From: Falsiroseomonas bella
GTDB taxonomy: Bacteria > Pseudomonadota > Alphaproteobacteria > Acetobacterales > Acetobacteraceae
DNA length: 64,000 bases
Assembly (NCBI RefSeq): GCF_003173615.1
Contig: NZ_QGNA01000002.1
Span: 186,001-250,000 of the forward strand
Direction of reading: 5' to 3'
Every line of letters starts with the position of its first letter. Position 1 is the first letter of the stretch. Below are positions 34,037-43,176 of this stretch, piece by piece. The translations under genes and the position numbers were made by a program. Below the pieces are notes generated by a model. That model searched no databases, was not told where the DNA came from, and saw nothing but the letters and a program-made list of their open reading frames with translations.

Positions 34037-34432
34037 CGCCGGCCGGCCCTTGATCTGCAGCTATGCTCACATGAGACGCGCGCCGCAACGAGAATTGAAC
34101 GCAAGGACTCTGAGCGTATGGGACCATTATCTCGATTGTTCTGAACGCAAGTTGTCGCGCTGCTGTGATGCCGCAGGTCTGCTGGCGCCTGAGCGGCCGA
34201 ATAAGGGCGCTTCGGGCGTGCCGCGCTGTGGCCGGTGCTGCGATGCGCCCCGGAACGATCGCCCTGACGGAGGGAAAGAAACTATCCGTGCGCTGCGAAC
34301 AGGCCGCGAACAGGTCGGGGGCTTCCCGGCAGGCCGTGCCTCTGGCTTGCTGCGTCGCCTCTCGGCGGCATCGGCTCGTGGCGGCTGTCGCCGTCGTGAG
34401 ATGACGCGGCGGGGCGCGCGACGGAGCAGCGC
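34037..34432. other. 396-base intergenic region between the RTX gene and soxB
   Basis: Lower in GC than its surroundings at the left end. It separates divergent transcription units, so it should hold promoters for both. Both strands have short open frames, but none has coding-like composition or a recognisable product. Apart from the paired repeats described separately I see nothing definite. Confidence 0.6.
34096..34151. promoter_or_regulatory. Direct repeat pair TGAACGCAAG and -10-like element upstream of the RTX gene
   Basis: TGAACGCAAG occurs at 34096-34105 and again at 34142-34151, starts 46 bp apart. Between them, on the minus strand, GATAAT (34131-34126) resembles a -10 box, with no good -35 at 17 bp. 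The pair could be regulator sites for the RTX gene, which starts 60 bp to the left. Position and repetition are the only evidence. Confidence 0.3.
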
Positions 34433-35683
34433 ATGGACTACTCGATCTTCGGCCTGCTGAAGAATGCGCTGACCGGCAACCGGCTCTGGGCGCCGGTCTG
34501 GCGCGACCCGGCGCCGAAGCAACGCTACGACACGCTGATCGTGGGTGGCGGCGGTCATGGCCTCGCCACGGCCTACTATCTCGCGAAGGAGCACGGCATC
34601 ACCGACGTTGCCGTGCTGGAGAAGGGCTACATCGGCTCGGGCAATGTCGGGCGGAACACGACGATCATCCGATCCAACTACCTACTGCCCGCCAACACCC
34701 ACTTCTACGAGAAGTCGCTGCAGCTCTGGGAAGGGCTGGAACAGGACCTGAACTACAACGCGATGGTGTCCCAGCGTGGCGTGCTGAACCTCTTCCACTC
34801 CGATGCGCAGCGCGACGCCTATGCGCGCCGCGGCAATGCGATGCGCCTGGCCGGCGTGGACGCCGATTTGCTGGATGCCGTGACGGTGCGCGCCATGGTG
34901 CCGGGCATCGAGATGCAGGATGCCCGCTTCCCGGTGAAGGGCGGCCTGCTGCAGCAGCGCGGCGGTACGGTGCGGCACGATGCGGTCGCCTGGGGCTATG
35001 CCCGCGCGGCGGATCGGCGCGGCGCGGACATCCTGCAGAACACCGAGGTCACGGGCATCCGCGTCGAGGCAGGGCGCGTTCTGGGCGTGGAGACGACTCG
35101 TGGCTTCATCGGCGCGCGTCGGATCGGCCTTGCCGCCGCGGGCCATTCCAGTCGTGTCGCCGCGATGGCGGGCCTGCGCCTGCCGATCGAGAGCCACGTG
35201 CTGCAGGCCTTCGTCAGCGAAGCGGTGAAGCCCTTGCTGGACACCGTCGTCACCTTCGGTGCGGGGCATTTCTATGTCAGCCAGTCCGACAAGGGCGGCC
35301 TCGTCTTCGGCGGCGACATAGACGGCTACAACAGCTACGCACAGCGCGGCAGCCTGCCGGTGGTGGAGGAGGTGATGGAATGCGCCGTCACGCTCTTCCC
35401 GGCCTTCTCGCGGCTGCGCTACCTGCGCCAATGGGGCGGCGTGATGGACATGAGCATGGACGGCTCGCCGATCATCGACCGCACGCCGGTGGAGGGGCTC
35501 TTCCTGAATTGCGGCTGGTGCTACGGCGGCTTCAAGGCGACACCGGCCTCCGGCTGGTGCTTCGCGCACACCATCGCCACCGGGCAGCCGCATCCGCTGA
35601 ACGCCGCCTTCCGTCTCGACCGCTTCGCAACCGGCGCGGTGCTGGACGAGAAGGGCGCCGGCGCCCGGCCCAACCTCCACTGA
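34433..35683 (+). CDS. soxB: Heterotetrameric sarcosine oxidase, beta subunit
   Basis: 416 residues. The N-terminus MDYSIFGLLKNALTG is typical of SoxB. The FAD fold is TLIVGGGGHGLATAYYLA (about 34-51), followed by VLEKGYIGSGNVGRNTTIIRSNY. His182 in GGTVRHDAVAWG fits the histidine that carries covalent FMN in the characterised enzyme. The C-terminal SPIIDRTPVEGLFLNCGWCYGGFKATPASG is also diagnostic. It oxidises sarcosine to glycine with formaldehyde passed to folate on the alpha subunit. First gene of soxBDAG; six to eight bases separate it from soxD. Leads the operon away from the RTX gene. Confidence 0.95.
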   Translation: MDYSIFGLLKNALTGNRLWAPVWRDPAPKQRYDTLIVGGGGHGLATAYYLAKEHGITDVAVLEKGYIGSGNVGRNTTIIRSNYLLPANTHFYEKSLQLWEGLEQDLNYNAMVSQRGVLNLFHSDAQRDAYARRGNAMRLAGVDADLLDAVTVRAMVPGIEMQDARFPVKGGLLQQRGGTVRHDAVAWGYARAADRRGADILQNTEVTGIRVEAGRVLGVETTRGFIGARRIGLAAAGHSSRVAAMAGLRLPIESHVLQAFVSEAVKPLLDTVVTFGAGHFYVSQSDKGGLVFGGDIDGYNSYAQRGSLPVVEEVMECAVTLFPAFSRLRYLRQWGGVMDMSMDGSPIIDRTPVEGLFLNCGWCYGGFKATPASGWCFAHTIATGQPHPLNAAFRLDRFATGAVLDEKGAGARPNLH

Positions 35684-35690
35684 GGGCCTG

Positions 35691-35945
35691 ATGCGCATCA
35701 ACTGCCCCTTCTGCGGCACCCGTGGCAACGAGGAGTTCACGGTGCTCGGCGCCGCCGATCCCGTCCGGCCCGATGCCGATGCACCGGTGCCCGATTGGGT
35801 GGCCTATGCGCATGCGCGCGAGAATCCGCGCGGTCCGCATCGGGATCTGTGGCAGCACCAGCATGGCTGCCGCGCCTGGCTGGTGGTGGAGCGCGACACG
35901 TTGACGCATGCCGTGATCGCCGTGCGCCCGGCGCGCGACGCATGA
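35691..35945 (+). CDS. soxD: Sarcosine oxidase, delta subunit
   Basis: 84 residues, the usual SoxD size. The zinc site is CPFCGTRG at the N-terminus with later His and Cys in LWQHQHGCRAW. FTVLGAADPVRPDADAPVPDWVAYAHARENPRG matches the family body. SoxD is a structural subunit holding the heterotetramer together. The stop overlaps the soxA start (ATGA). Confidence 0.94.
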   Translation: MRINCPFCGTRGNEEFTVLGAADPVRPDADAPVPDWVAYAHARENPRGPHRDLWQHQHGCRAWLVVERDTLTHAVIAVRPARDA

Positions 35946-38920
35946 GCGCGCAACGCTGGCGCCTCGGGGAAGGCGGGCTGATCGATCGCAGCCGCGTGCT
36001 TCCCTTCCGCTTCGACGAGCGGCTTCTGCATGGCCATCCCGGTGACACGCTGGCCTCCGCCTTGCTGGCGAACGGCGTGCGGCTGGTCGGTCGGTCCTTC
36101 AAGTATCACCGTCCCCGCGGCATCCTCTCGGCCGGACCGGAGGAGCCGAACGCGCTCGTCGAGTTGCGCGGCGGCGCGCGGCGCGAGCCGAATACGCGCG
36201 CGACCCAGGTCGAGCTGTTCGAGGGGCTGGAGGCACGCAGCCAGAATCGCTGGCCCTCCCTCGGCTTCGACCTCGGCGCGGTCAACGGCGTGTTGGCACC
36301 GATGATCGGGGCGGGCTTCTACTACAAGACCTTCATGTGGCCGGCCGCCTTCTGGGAGAAGCTCTACGAGCCGCTGATCCGCCGCGCCGCTGGCCTCGGC
36401 CGCGCGCCGCAGGCCGCGGACCCGGACCGCTACGAGCGCGCGCATGCCCATTGCGACGTGCTGGTGATCGGCGCCGGACCCGCGGGGCTGATGGCCGCGC
36501 TCGCGGCCGGTCGCGCCGGCGCGCGCGTGCTGCTGGTGGAGGAGGATGCCGCGCTCGGCGGCCGGCTGCTCTCGGAAGCCGAGGAGGTGGATGGCCGCCC
36601 CGGCGCCGAATGGGCGGGCGCGGTCGAGGCGGAGCTCGCCGACATGCCGCGCCTGCGCATCCTGCGCCGGACGAGCGCCTTCGCGCTGCTCGATGGCGGC
36701 GTCGTCGCGGCGGTCGAGCGCGTGGCCGACCACCTGCCGGAGCCGCCAGCGCATCTGCCGCGGCAGCGCAGCTGGAAGATCGTCGCGCGGCGCATCGTGC
36801 TCGCTGCCGGCGCGATCGAGCGGCCCGTGGTCTTCGGCGGCAATGACAGGCCTGGCGTCATGCTCGCGGGCGCCGTGCGCAGCTACCTGAATCGCCATGC
36901 CGTGCTGCCGGGCAGGCGGGCGGTGGTGTTCACGGTTGGCGACGATGGCTGGCGCAGCGTTGCCGATCTCCTGCGCGGCGGTGCGCAGATCGACGCCGTC
37001 GTGGATGCCCGCGCGGAGGTGCCGCCTGAACAGGCGCAGCTTGCTGCGCGGCATGGGCTGCGCCTGGTCGCGGGGGGGCGGGTGACGGGCACGCAGGGCG
37101 GCCGGCATCTCACCGCCGTGCGCTTCGCCGATGCCGCGGGACGGGAGGAGGGCGTCGGCGCCGATCTCCTGGCCGTCTCCGGCGGGTGGAATCCGTCGCT
37201 GCATCTCGCCTGCCACCTGGGCAACCGGCCGCGCTGGGATGCGGCGATCCATGCCTTCGTGCCGGGCGAACTGCCGCCCGGCCTCGTCGTGGCGGGTGCC
37301 GCCGCCGGGCGTTTCTCCACGCATGCGGCGCTCGCGGACGGGGCGGCGACGGGGCTGGCCGCCGCACAGGCTTGCGGCTTCGACGCGGCGGCGCCGGAGA
37401 TCCCGCGCGCCGAGGATGCGCCGCGCGATGCGGTGCCGCTGTTCCACGTGCCCGGCGGCCGCGGCAAGGCCTTCGTGGATCTGCAGCACGACGTGACCGA
37501 CGCCGACATCGCGCTCGCGCATCGCGAGGGGTTTCGCGCCGCGGAACATGCGAAGCGCTACACCACGCTCGGCATGGCGACCGACCAGGGCAAGACCGCG
37601 GGCGTCAACGGCCTGGCGATCCTGGCGCGCCTCGCCGGCCAGGCGATTTCGGAGGTCGGCACCACCACGCATCGCCCGCCCTGGACGCCGGTGGCGATCG
37701 GCGCCGTCGCGGGTCCGCATCGCGGCCGGCACTTCCGGCCGGCGCGCCACACGCCGCTGCATGACTGGGCCGCCGCGAACGGCGCCAGCTTCGTGGAGGC
37801 GGGCCTGTGGTACCGCGCGCAATGGTACGCGCGACCGGGCGAGGCCGGTTGGCGCGACAGCGTGGACCGCGAAGTGCTGGCGGTGCGCAACGCGGTCGGC
37901 GTCTGCGACGTCTCCACCCTCGGCAAGATCGAGGTCGCCGGGCCCGGCGCCGCCGCGCTGCTCGACCTTGTCTATGCCAACACCATCTCGACGCTTGCGG
38001 TGGGCCGGCTGCGCTACGGCCTCATGCTGCGCGAGGACGGCTTCGTGATGGATGACGGCACGGTCGCACGGCTCGCCGAGGACCGCTTCTTCGTCACCAC
38101 CACCACGGCGAATGCGGGCGCCGTGCTGCAGCACCTGGAATACTGCCATCAGGTTCTGCGTCCGGCGCTCGATGTCTCGCTGCTCTCGGTCACCGATGCC
38201 TGGGCGCAGCTTTCCGTCGCCGGCCCGCGCGCGCGCGACCTGCTGGCGGCGGTGCTCGATCCGGGGCCCGATCTCTCCAACGCAGCGCTGCCGCACATGG
38301 CATGGATCGCGGTGCGCCTCGGCGGCGTGCCCTGCCGTCTGTATCGCCTCTCCTTCTCCGGGGAGCTGGCCTATGAGCTCGGCGTACCGGCGGACTACGC
38401 CGAGGCCGCGATGCGGCGGATCATGGAGCGCGGCGCGTCCTTCGGCGTGACGCCCTATGGCACCGAAGCGCTCGGCGTGCTGCGCATCGAGAAGGGCCAC
38501 CCCGCGGGCGGCGAGTTGAACGGCCAGACCACGGCGCGCGATCTCGGGCTCGGCCGGCTCGTCTCGACACGGAAAGACTGCATCGGGCGGCGCCTGGCGG
38601 AGCGACCGGCCCTGACCGATCCGGCGCGGCCGGTGCTGGTCGGGCTGAAGCCCGCCGATGGGCGCACGCCGATCCGTGCCGGGTCGCATCTGCTGGAGCC
38701 TGGCGTGGCGGCGGTCACGGCGAACGGGCTAGGCCATGTCACCTCTGCCTGCTTTTCGCCGACGCTGGGCATGCCGATCGCACTTGCGCTGCTGTCGGAC
38801 GGCACCGCGCGCCTCGGGCAGCGCATCCGCGTCTTCGATCCGCTGCGCGGCGGCGACCTGGAAGCCGAAATCTGCCCGCCGGTCTTCGTGGATCCACAAG
38901 GGGAACGCAGCCGTGGCTGA
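35942..38920 (+). CDS. soxA: Sarcosine oxidase, alpha subunit
   Basis: 992 residues, typical for SoxA. The N-terminal ~100 residues are the ferredoxin-like domain (FKYHRPRGILSAGPEEPNALVEL). The NAD-binding flavoprotein domain starts VLVIGAGPAGLMAALAAGRAG (about 172-192). A bridging region contains HDVTDADIALAHREGFRAAEHAKRYTTLGMATDQGK. The C-terminal ~390 residues are GcvT-like (YGLMLREDGFVMDDGT, LSFSGELAYELGVPADYA) and bind tetrahydrofolate to catch formaldehyde. Start is the ATG in the ATGA overlap with soxD; a longer frame reading back into soxD is not real. Confidence 0.95.
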   Translation: MSAQRWRLGEGGLIDRSRVLPFRFDERLLHGHPGDTLASALLANGVRLVGRSFKYHRPRGILSAGPEEPNALVELRGGARREPNTRATQVELFEGLEARSQNRWPSLGFDLGAVNGVLAPMIGAGFYYKTFMWPAAFWEKLYEPLIRRAAGLGRAPQAADPDRYERAHAHCDVLVIGAGPAGLMAALAAGRAGARVLLVEEDAALGGRLLSEAEEVDGRPGAEWAGAVEAELADMPRLRILRRTSAFALLDGGVVAAVERVADHLPEPPAHLPRQRSWKIVARRIVLAAGAIERPVVFGGNDRPGVMLAGAVRSYLNRHAVLPGRRAVVFTVGDDGWRSVADLLRGGAQIDAVVDARAEVPPEQAQLAARHGLRLVAGGRVTGTQGGRHLTAVRFADAAGREEGVGADLLAVSGGWNPSLHLACHLGNRPRWDAAIHAFVPGELPPGLVVAGAAAGRFSTHAALADGAATGLAAAQACGFDAAAPEIPRAEDAPRDAVPLFHVPGGRGKAFVDLQHDVTDADIALAHREGFRAAEHAKRYTTLGMATDQGKTAGVNGLAILARLAGQAISEVGTTTHRPPWTPVAIGAVAGPHRGRHFRPARHTPLHDWAAANGASFVEAGLWYRAQWYARPGEAGWRDSVDREVLAVRNAVGVCDVSTLGKIEVAGPGAAALLDLVYANTISTLAVGRLRYGLMLREDGFVMDDGTVARLAEDRFFVTTTTANAGAVLQHLEYCHQVLRPALDVSLLSVTDAWAQLSVAGPRARDLLAAVLDPGPDLSNAALPHMAWIAVRLGGVPCRLYRLSFSGELAYELGVPADYAEAAMRRIMERGASFGVTPYGTEALGVLRIEKGHPAGGELNGQTTARDLGLGRLVSTRKDCIGRRLAERPALTDPARPVLVGLKPADGRTPIRAGSHLLEPGVAAVTANGLGHVTSACFSPTLGMPIALALLSDGTARLGQRIRVFDPLRGGDLEAEICPPVFVDPQGERSRG

Positions 38921-39533
38921 GGCGCCGATGACCCCGCGCCCCGCTCTCGCCGGCCGGCTGCGCCTCGGCCGGCACGGTCAGATGGAGGGCGCCGCGGGCG
39001 TAATGCTGCGCGAGCGTGCCGGATTGGCCGTTGCGGCGATCGCCTTGCGCGACGGGCGCAAGGCGGCGTTGCAGGAAGCGCTGCGCGCAGGCTTCGGCCT
39101 TGCAGTGCCGCGCAGCCGTGCTTGCACGGCAGCAGGCGGGATCGAACTGGTCTGGACCGGCCCCAACCAATGGCTCGCGCTGGATGGCGGGCGCGCGGGG
39201 CACTCGGCATTCGGCTTCGCGCCGGATCTCGCGGCGGCGCTGGGCGAGGCGGCCCCCGTCACCGACCTGACCGGCGCGCGCGCGATCCTCAGCCTGTCAG
39301 GGCCGCGCCTCCGCGATGCACTCTGCAAGCTGCTGCCGGTGGATCTCGAAGAATGCGTCTTTCCGCCCGGCGCGGCGGCCGTGACGCTCGCCGGGCACAT
39401 CGGCGTGACGCTCTGGCGCGCCCCGGACGCGGGTGATGCATGGTGCCTCGCATGCCTCCGCTCCTACGGCGCAAGCCTGGTGGAGGCGGTGCTGGAGGCG
39501 GCGGCGGAGTTCGGCTGCGCCGTGGAGGGCTGA
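38913..39533 (+). CDS. soxG: Sarcosine oxidase, gamma subunit
   Basis: 206 residues related to the GcvT aminomethyltransferase fold (VTDLTGARAILSLSGPRLRDALCKLLPVDLE, FPPGAAAVTLAGHIGVTLWR). The GTG at 38913 overlaps the soxA stop and follows AAGGGGAAC at good distance; the ATG at 38928 is a weaker alternative without its own site. SoxG is the last structural subunit. It converges with the glucarate-dehydratase-like gene nine bases away. No glyA or folate gene follows, unlike many sox operons. Confidence 0.9.
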   Translation: MAEAPMTPRPALAGRLRLGRHGQMEGAAGVMLRERAGLAVAAIALRDGRKAALQEALRAGFGLAVPRSRACTAAGGIELVWTGPNQWLALDGGRAGHSAFGFAPDLAAALGEAAPVTDLTGARAILSLSGPRLRDALCKLLPVDLEECVFPPGAAAVTLAGHIGVTLWRAPDAGDAWCLACLRSYGASLVEAVLEAAAEFGCAVEG

Positions 39534-39542
39534 CGCGGCGCC

Positions 39543-40808
39543 CTACCAGCGCGGCCGCTTGTCCTGCCAGTCGGGCTGGTATTTCCGCATTTCGGTCCCG
39601 TCGTCGCGCTTGCGGATGCCGCAGCGCTGCCAGTCGGCATGCATCGCCGCAAGCTTCGCGCGGTCCAGCGTCACGCCGAGGCCAGGGCCGGGCGGCACGC
39701 GCAGCGCGCCATCCGTGATCGGCAGCTTGCCGCCCTCGATCAGGTCGTCATCGAGCCACGGGTAATGCGTGTCGCAGTCATAGGTGAGGTTCGGCGTCGC
39801 GGCGGCCAAATGCGCCATCGCCGCCAGGCTGATGCCGAGATGCGAGTTGGAATGCATGGACAAACCGAGCCCCCACACCGCGCAGATGCGCGCGAGTTCC
39901 CGACTGGCGCGCAGCCCACCCCAGTAGTGATGGTCCGAGAGGATCACGCGCACCGCATCCTGCCGGATCGCCGGCGCCAGATGCGCCCAGGCGACGACGC
40001 ACATGTTGGTCGCCAGCGGAATCGGGCAGGCGGCCTGCACCGCTGCCATCGGCGTGATGCCCGGCACCGGGTCCTCGAGATACTCCAGCACCGGCAGCAT
40101 CTTCGGCAGCAGCTTGAGCGCGGTGTGGACATGCCAGGCGCAGTTCGGGTCGATGCGCAGCGGCGCATCGGGAAAGGCGGCGCGCAGCGCCAGCAGCGCC
40201 TCCACCTCTGCCTCGGGCTCCAGAACGCCGGCCTTCAGCTTGAGCGAACGGAAGCCGTGCAGTGCCACCATGCGCCGCGCCTGCTCCACCACGCCTTCCG
40301 GCGTCAGCGCCTCGCCCCACGGGTCGGCCGGGATGGACGGATCGAATCTGTGCCGCTCGAACTTGTAGAAGAGATAGGCGGCGAAGGGGATGCTGTCGCG
40401 CACCTGCCCGCCGAGCAGGGAGGCCACCGGCAGGTTCAGGTGCCGCGCCAGCGCATCCGTCGCCGCCACCTCGAAGGCGCCGAAGACGCGCGCCACCAGC
40501 ATGTCCTGCCCGGTGCGGGAGGAGGATTCCTTCGCCGGGATGGTTGTCGCCGCGCAGGCGGCCTGCGCCGCGCGCTCGAGGCCCGCGAGGTCGGTGACGT
40601 CGAGCCCGACCAGCGCCGGCGCCGCGGCTTCCAGGCAGCGGCGGATGCCGTCATCGCCATAGGTCTCGCCGAGGCCCGTGATGCCGCCCTCGATCGTCAC
40701 CTCGATAATGGAGCGCAGGCACCAGGGCTCATGCACGCCGGCCGCGTTGAGCAGCGGCGGGTCGCGGAAGGCGACCGGGGTGACGGCAACATGCTCGATG
40801 CGCGGCAT
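39543..40808 (-). CDS. Glucarate dehydratase-like enolase-superfamily enzyme
   Basis: 421 residues. Every active-site element of the GlucD subgroup is readable: LKLKAGVL (KxK), LRIDPNCAW (metal Asp), LEDPVPG (metal Glu), LATNMCV (third ligand Asn, the mark of GlucD rather than MR), LSDHHYW (Asp) and MHSNSHLGISLAAM (His). The reaction would be dehydration of glucarate, idarate or a related aldaric acid to the 4- or 5-keto-deoxy acid. Slightly shorter than E. coli GlucD. The start overlaps the next upstream gene's stop (ATGA), so it is the last gene of the dehydratase-transporter operon. Confidence 0.85.
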   Translation of the reverse strand: MPRIEHVAVTPVAFRDPPLLNAAGVHEPWCLRSIIEVTIEGGITGLGETYGDDGIRRCLEAAAPALVGLDVTDLAGLERAAQAACAATTIPAKESSSRTGQDMLVARVFGAFEVAATDALARHLNLPVASLLGGQVRDSIPFAAYLFYKFERHRFDPSIPADPWGEALTPEGVVEQARRMVALHGFRSLKLKAGVLEPEAEVEALLALRAAFPDAPLRIDPNCAWHVHTALKLLPKMLPVLEYLEDPVPGITPMAAVQAACPIPLATNMCVVAWAHLAPAIRQDAVRVILSDHHYWGGLRASRELARICAVWGLGLSMHSNSHLGISLAAMAHLAAATPNLTYDCDTHYPWLDDDLIEGGKLPITDGALRVPPGPGLGVTLDRAKLAAMHADWQRCGIRKRDDGTEMRKYQPDWQDKRPRW

Positions 40809-41965
40809 CAGGCGTTCCCCACGCGATGGGCGGCGATGTAGTCGAGATCGAGCGCGTGCCCGAGGCCGGGCTCCTGCGAGAGATGCACGTAGCCCTCCGC
40901 ATCCATCGGATCGTCGGCGCGCGTCAGGTAGGGCGGCGGCGCGTCGTAGTCGAGGAAGGGATGCAGCAAGCCGCGCTCGTAGAAGGTGGTGTTCGGGATC
41001 GCGCCGCAGACGGCGAGATTGCCCGCGCCGGTGCCGTGGATCTCGCAGCTCATGTTGAAGCTTTCGGCGGTCGCCGCGATCTTCAGGCAGGGCGTGATGC
41101 CGCCGACGCCCCACACGCCGCAGCGGATCATGTCGCAGGCTGCGCCCGCGATCCACTCGGCGCGCGTCCAGTGCTTGCCCGGCATGCTCTCCGGCCCGAG
41201 GATGTTGAGCGAGAGCTGTTCCGACAGCCAGCGATAGGAGGACAGCGAGGCTTCCTCCATCGGCTCCTCCATCCAGAGGAAGCCGAGCTCCTGCAGCTTG
41301 CGGCCGAGCCACGCCGCATCCTCGCGCGAGTACCAGTGGGACGGATCGAGCATCAGCGGAATGTCGGGCCCCACCGCCTCGCGCACCGCGGCGCAGGCCT
41401 TGTAGTCCATGCGCACATCCGGCGCGCCCGGGATGGGTGGCATCCAGGTGTGCAGCTTCACCGCCCTGTAGCCGCGCACGCGCACCAGCCAATCGGCATA
41501 GCGCGCATAATCCTCCGGCGTGCGCAGCCCGCCTTCCAGGTCGTCGCCGCACATGGTGCTGCCATAGGCGAGTATGCGGTCTCGCATGCCGCCCGCAAGC
41601 TTCCACACTGGCGCGCCGAGCAGCTTGCCGGCAAGGTCCCACAGCGCGAGGTCCACCGCGCAGAGCACGCGGTCGGTGAAGCGCTGGCCGCTGCCGCGCT
41701 GGCTCTTGTACAGCGCGCGCCACAGCTTCTCGCGCCGTAGCGGATCGGCGCCGAGCAGGACGGGGCGGACGAAAGCCGCGAGCAGCCCTTCCTCCACGTC
41801 GGCTGGCGCGGCGAGGGCGCGGCCGACCGTGCCGTCTTCCGCCGTGATCTCCAGCATCGCGGCGCGCGCGATCGTCTCCTCGCCCGGATGCGCATGGCCG
41901 TCGCTGTCGCGCGCGATGCGGCTTGGATAGATGAAGGCGGTCGAGGCGACGCGCGAAATCCTCAT
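40808..41965 (-). CDS. Enolase-superfamily (mandelate racemase-like) dehydratase with K-x-H motif
   Basis: 385 residues, cap domain plus barrel. Barrel motifs are AVKLHTWMPP (K-x-H in place of KxK), LMLDPSHWYS (metal Asp), LWMEEPM (metal Glu), ILGPESM (third Glu) and CEIHGTGAGN (His). The segment normally reading QPDxxxxGGIT here reads MIRCGVWGVGGIT, without the aspartate that pairs with the late His. It is probably an acid-sugar dehydratase or epimerase. It shares overlaps at both ends with other enolase-type genes, so all three are made together. The substrate is unknown. Confidence 0.8.
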   Translation of the reverse strand: MRISRVASTAFIYPSRIARDSDGHAHPGEETIARAAMLEITAEDGTVGRALAAPADVEEGLLAAFVRPVLLGADPLRREKLWRALYKSQRGSGQRFTDRVLCAVDLALWDLAGKLLGAPVWKLAGGMRDRILAYGSTMCGDDLEGGLRTPEDYARYADWLVRVRGYRAVKLHTWMPPIPGAPDVRMDYKACAAVREAVGPDIPLMLDPSHWYSREDAAWLGRKLQELGFLWMEEPMEEASLSSYRWLSEQLSLNILGPESMPGKHWTRAEWIAGAACDMIRCGVWGVGGITPCLKIAATAESFNMSCEIHGTGAGNLAVCGAIPNTTFYERGLLHPFLDYDAPPPYLTRADDPMDAEGYVHLSQEPGLGHALDLDYIAAHRVGNA

Positions 41966-43176
41966 TCCCAGCGCCCCCGCAGCCGCCGCGCACGGGCGCG
42001 CCGCGTCTGGAAGTAGTTGTGCTCCGCGGCCGTCCCCGGCTCGAAAGCCTGGCCGTCATCGGGGAAGGTCGCGACGTTGCGCACCGAGGGATGCTTGGCG
42101 ATCTCCTCCAGCATCAGGTCCACGCCGAGGCCAGGCGCATCCGGCACGGGCAGGCAGCCATCCACGGTGCGCAGCGCGGGCGCCACCACCTCCGCCCGGC
42201 CCGGCCAGTCGAACTCCACGCGTTCCAGCATCAGCGCGTTGGGGATGGATGCCATCACATGCAGCGCGGCGAATTCGGCGACCGGCCCGAGCGAGCCGGA
42301 ATGTGGCGCCATGGTGATGAAATGCGCCTCCGCCATCGCGGCCATCTTGCGCATCTGTGTGATGCCGCCGGCGCGGCCGGTGTCGGGCTGGATCACGTCC
42401 ACCAGGTCGCGCTCGATATAGGGGCGCATGCCCCAGAGCGTCGCGACGCGCTCGCCGGCCGCGATCGGCACGTCCAGCGCATCGCGCACGCGCTCCAGCG
42501 CATCCAGGTTCTCCGGCGCCACCGGGTCCTCGTAAAACAGGATGTCGAGCTGCTCCAGCTCGCGCCCGACCAGGATCGCGTCCTGCGGCGTCATCCAGGA
42601 CGGGCCATGCGCGTCCACCATCACGTCCACCTCGGAGCCGACGGCATCCCGCACGGCGGCGACGGCGTCGATGTCCACCGCGCCGGTGAAGCCGACCTTC
42701 ACGCCCTTGATGCCGAGCGCCATCAGTTCGCGCGCGCGCTCCGGCGTCTTCGCATGGCCATAGACCGGGATGCGGTCGCGGAAGCGTCCGCCCAGCAACT
42801 GCCACACTGGCAGGCCGAGCGCCTTGCCCTTGATGTCCCACAGCGCCATCTCGATCGCGCTGAGCGCGCCGCCGCCGACCGTGCCGAGCAGGCCGTGGCC
42901 CATCGAGCCGAGATAGAGCTTGTGCCAGAGGCGATCCACGTCGCGCGGGTCCTCGCCGATCAGGAGGTTGGCGTAGTCCTCCACCGCGGCGCGCACCACG
43001 CGCGGCCAGCCGGATCCCTCGCCGACGCCATGGATGCCCTCGTCCGTCAACACGCGCACGAAAAGCCAGTTGCGCGACCCGCCATGGCCGTCCGCGCCGC
43101 GGCTGGTGCCAAGGCCGGGTACGGCCGGGCGCGCGCCGACCTGCAGCAGATGCGTCTCGACGCCGGTGATCTTCAT
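41962..43176 (-). CDS. Galactonate dehydratase-like enolase-superfamily enzyme
   Basis: 404 residues. Motifs in order are GVKVGFTG, VMVDAHGPSW (metal Asp with the D-x-H seen in DgoD), LFYEDPV (metal Glu), IAAGER (third Glu), IQPDTGRAGGIT (Asp) and TMAPHSGSLGPVAEFAALH (His). This set is close to D-galactonate dehydratase, which makes 2-keto-3-deoxy-galactonate, and to related acid-sugar dehydratases. The start overlaps the ABC ATPase stop (ATGA). First of three dehydratase genes downstream of the transporter. Confidence 0.85.
   Translation of the reverse strand: MKITGVETHLLQVGARPAVPGLGTSRGADGHGGSRNWLFVRVLTDEGIHGVGEGSGWPRVVRAAVEDYANLLIGEDPRDVDRLWHKLYLGSMGHGLLGTVGGGALSAIEMALWDIKGKALGLPVWQLLGGRFRDRIPVYGHAKTPERARELMALGIKGVKVGFTGAVDIDAVAAVRDAVGSEVDVMVDAHGPSWMTPQDAILVGRELEQLDILFYEDPVAPENLDALERVRDALDVPIAAGERVATLWGMRPYIERDLVDVIQPDTGRAGGITQMRKMAAMAEAHFITMAPHSGSLGPVAEFAALHVMASIPNALMLERVEFDWPGRAEVVAPALRTVDGCLPVPDAPGLGVDLMLEEIAKHPSVRNVATFPDDGQAFEPGTAAEHNYFQTRRARARRLRGRWE

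Noticed and set aside
34002-34460. A 152-codon plus-strand frame across the RTX-sox intergenic region
   Set aside because: Cys/Arg-rich translation without family resemblance, poor third-position bias, and it runs into soxB in the wrong frame.
35804-38689. A 961-codon minus-strand frame opposite soxA
   Set aside because: soxA is unmistakable on the plus strand; the antisense frame exists because high GC removes stops.
39543-43176. Three consecutive enolase-type genes as a simple tandem triplication
   Set aside because: Their metal-ligand and catalytic motifs belong to different subgroups (Asn third ligand, K-x-H, D-x-H), so they are not recent copies.
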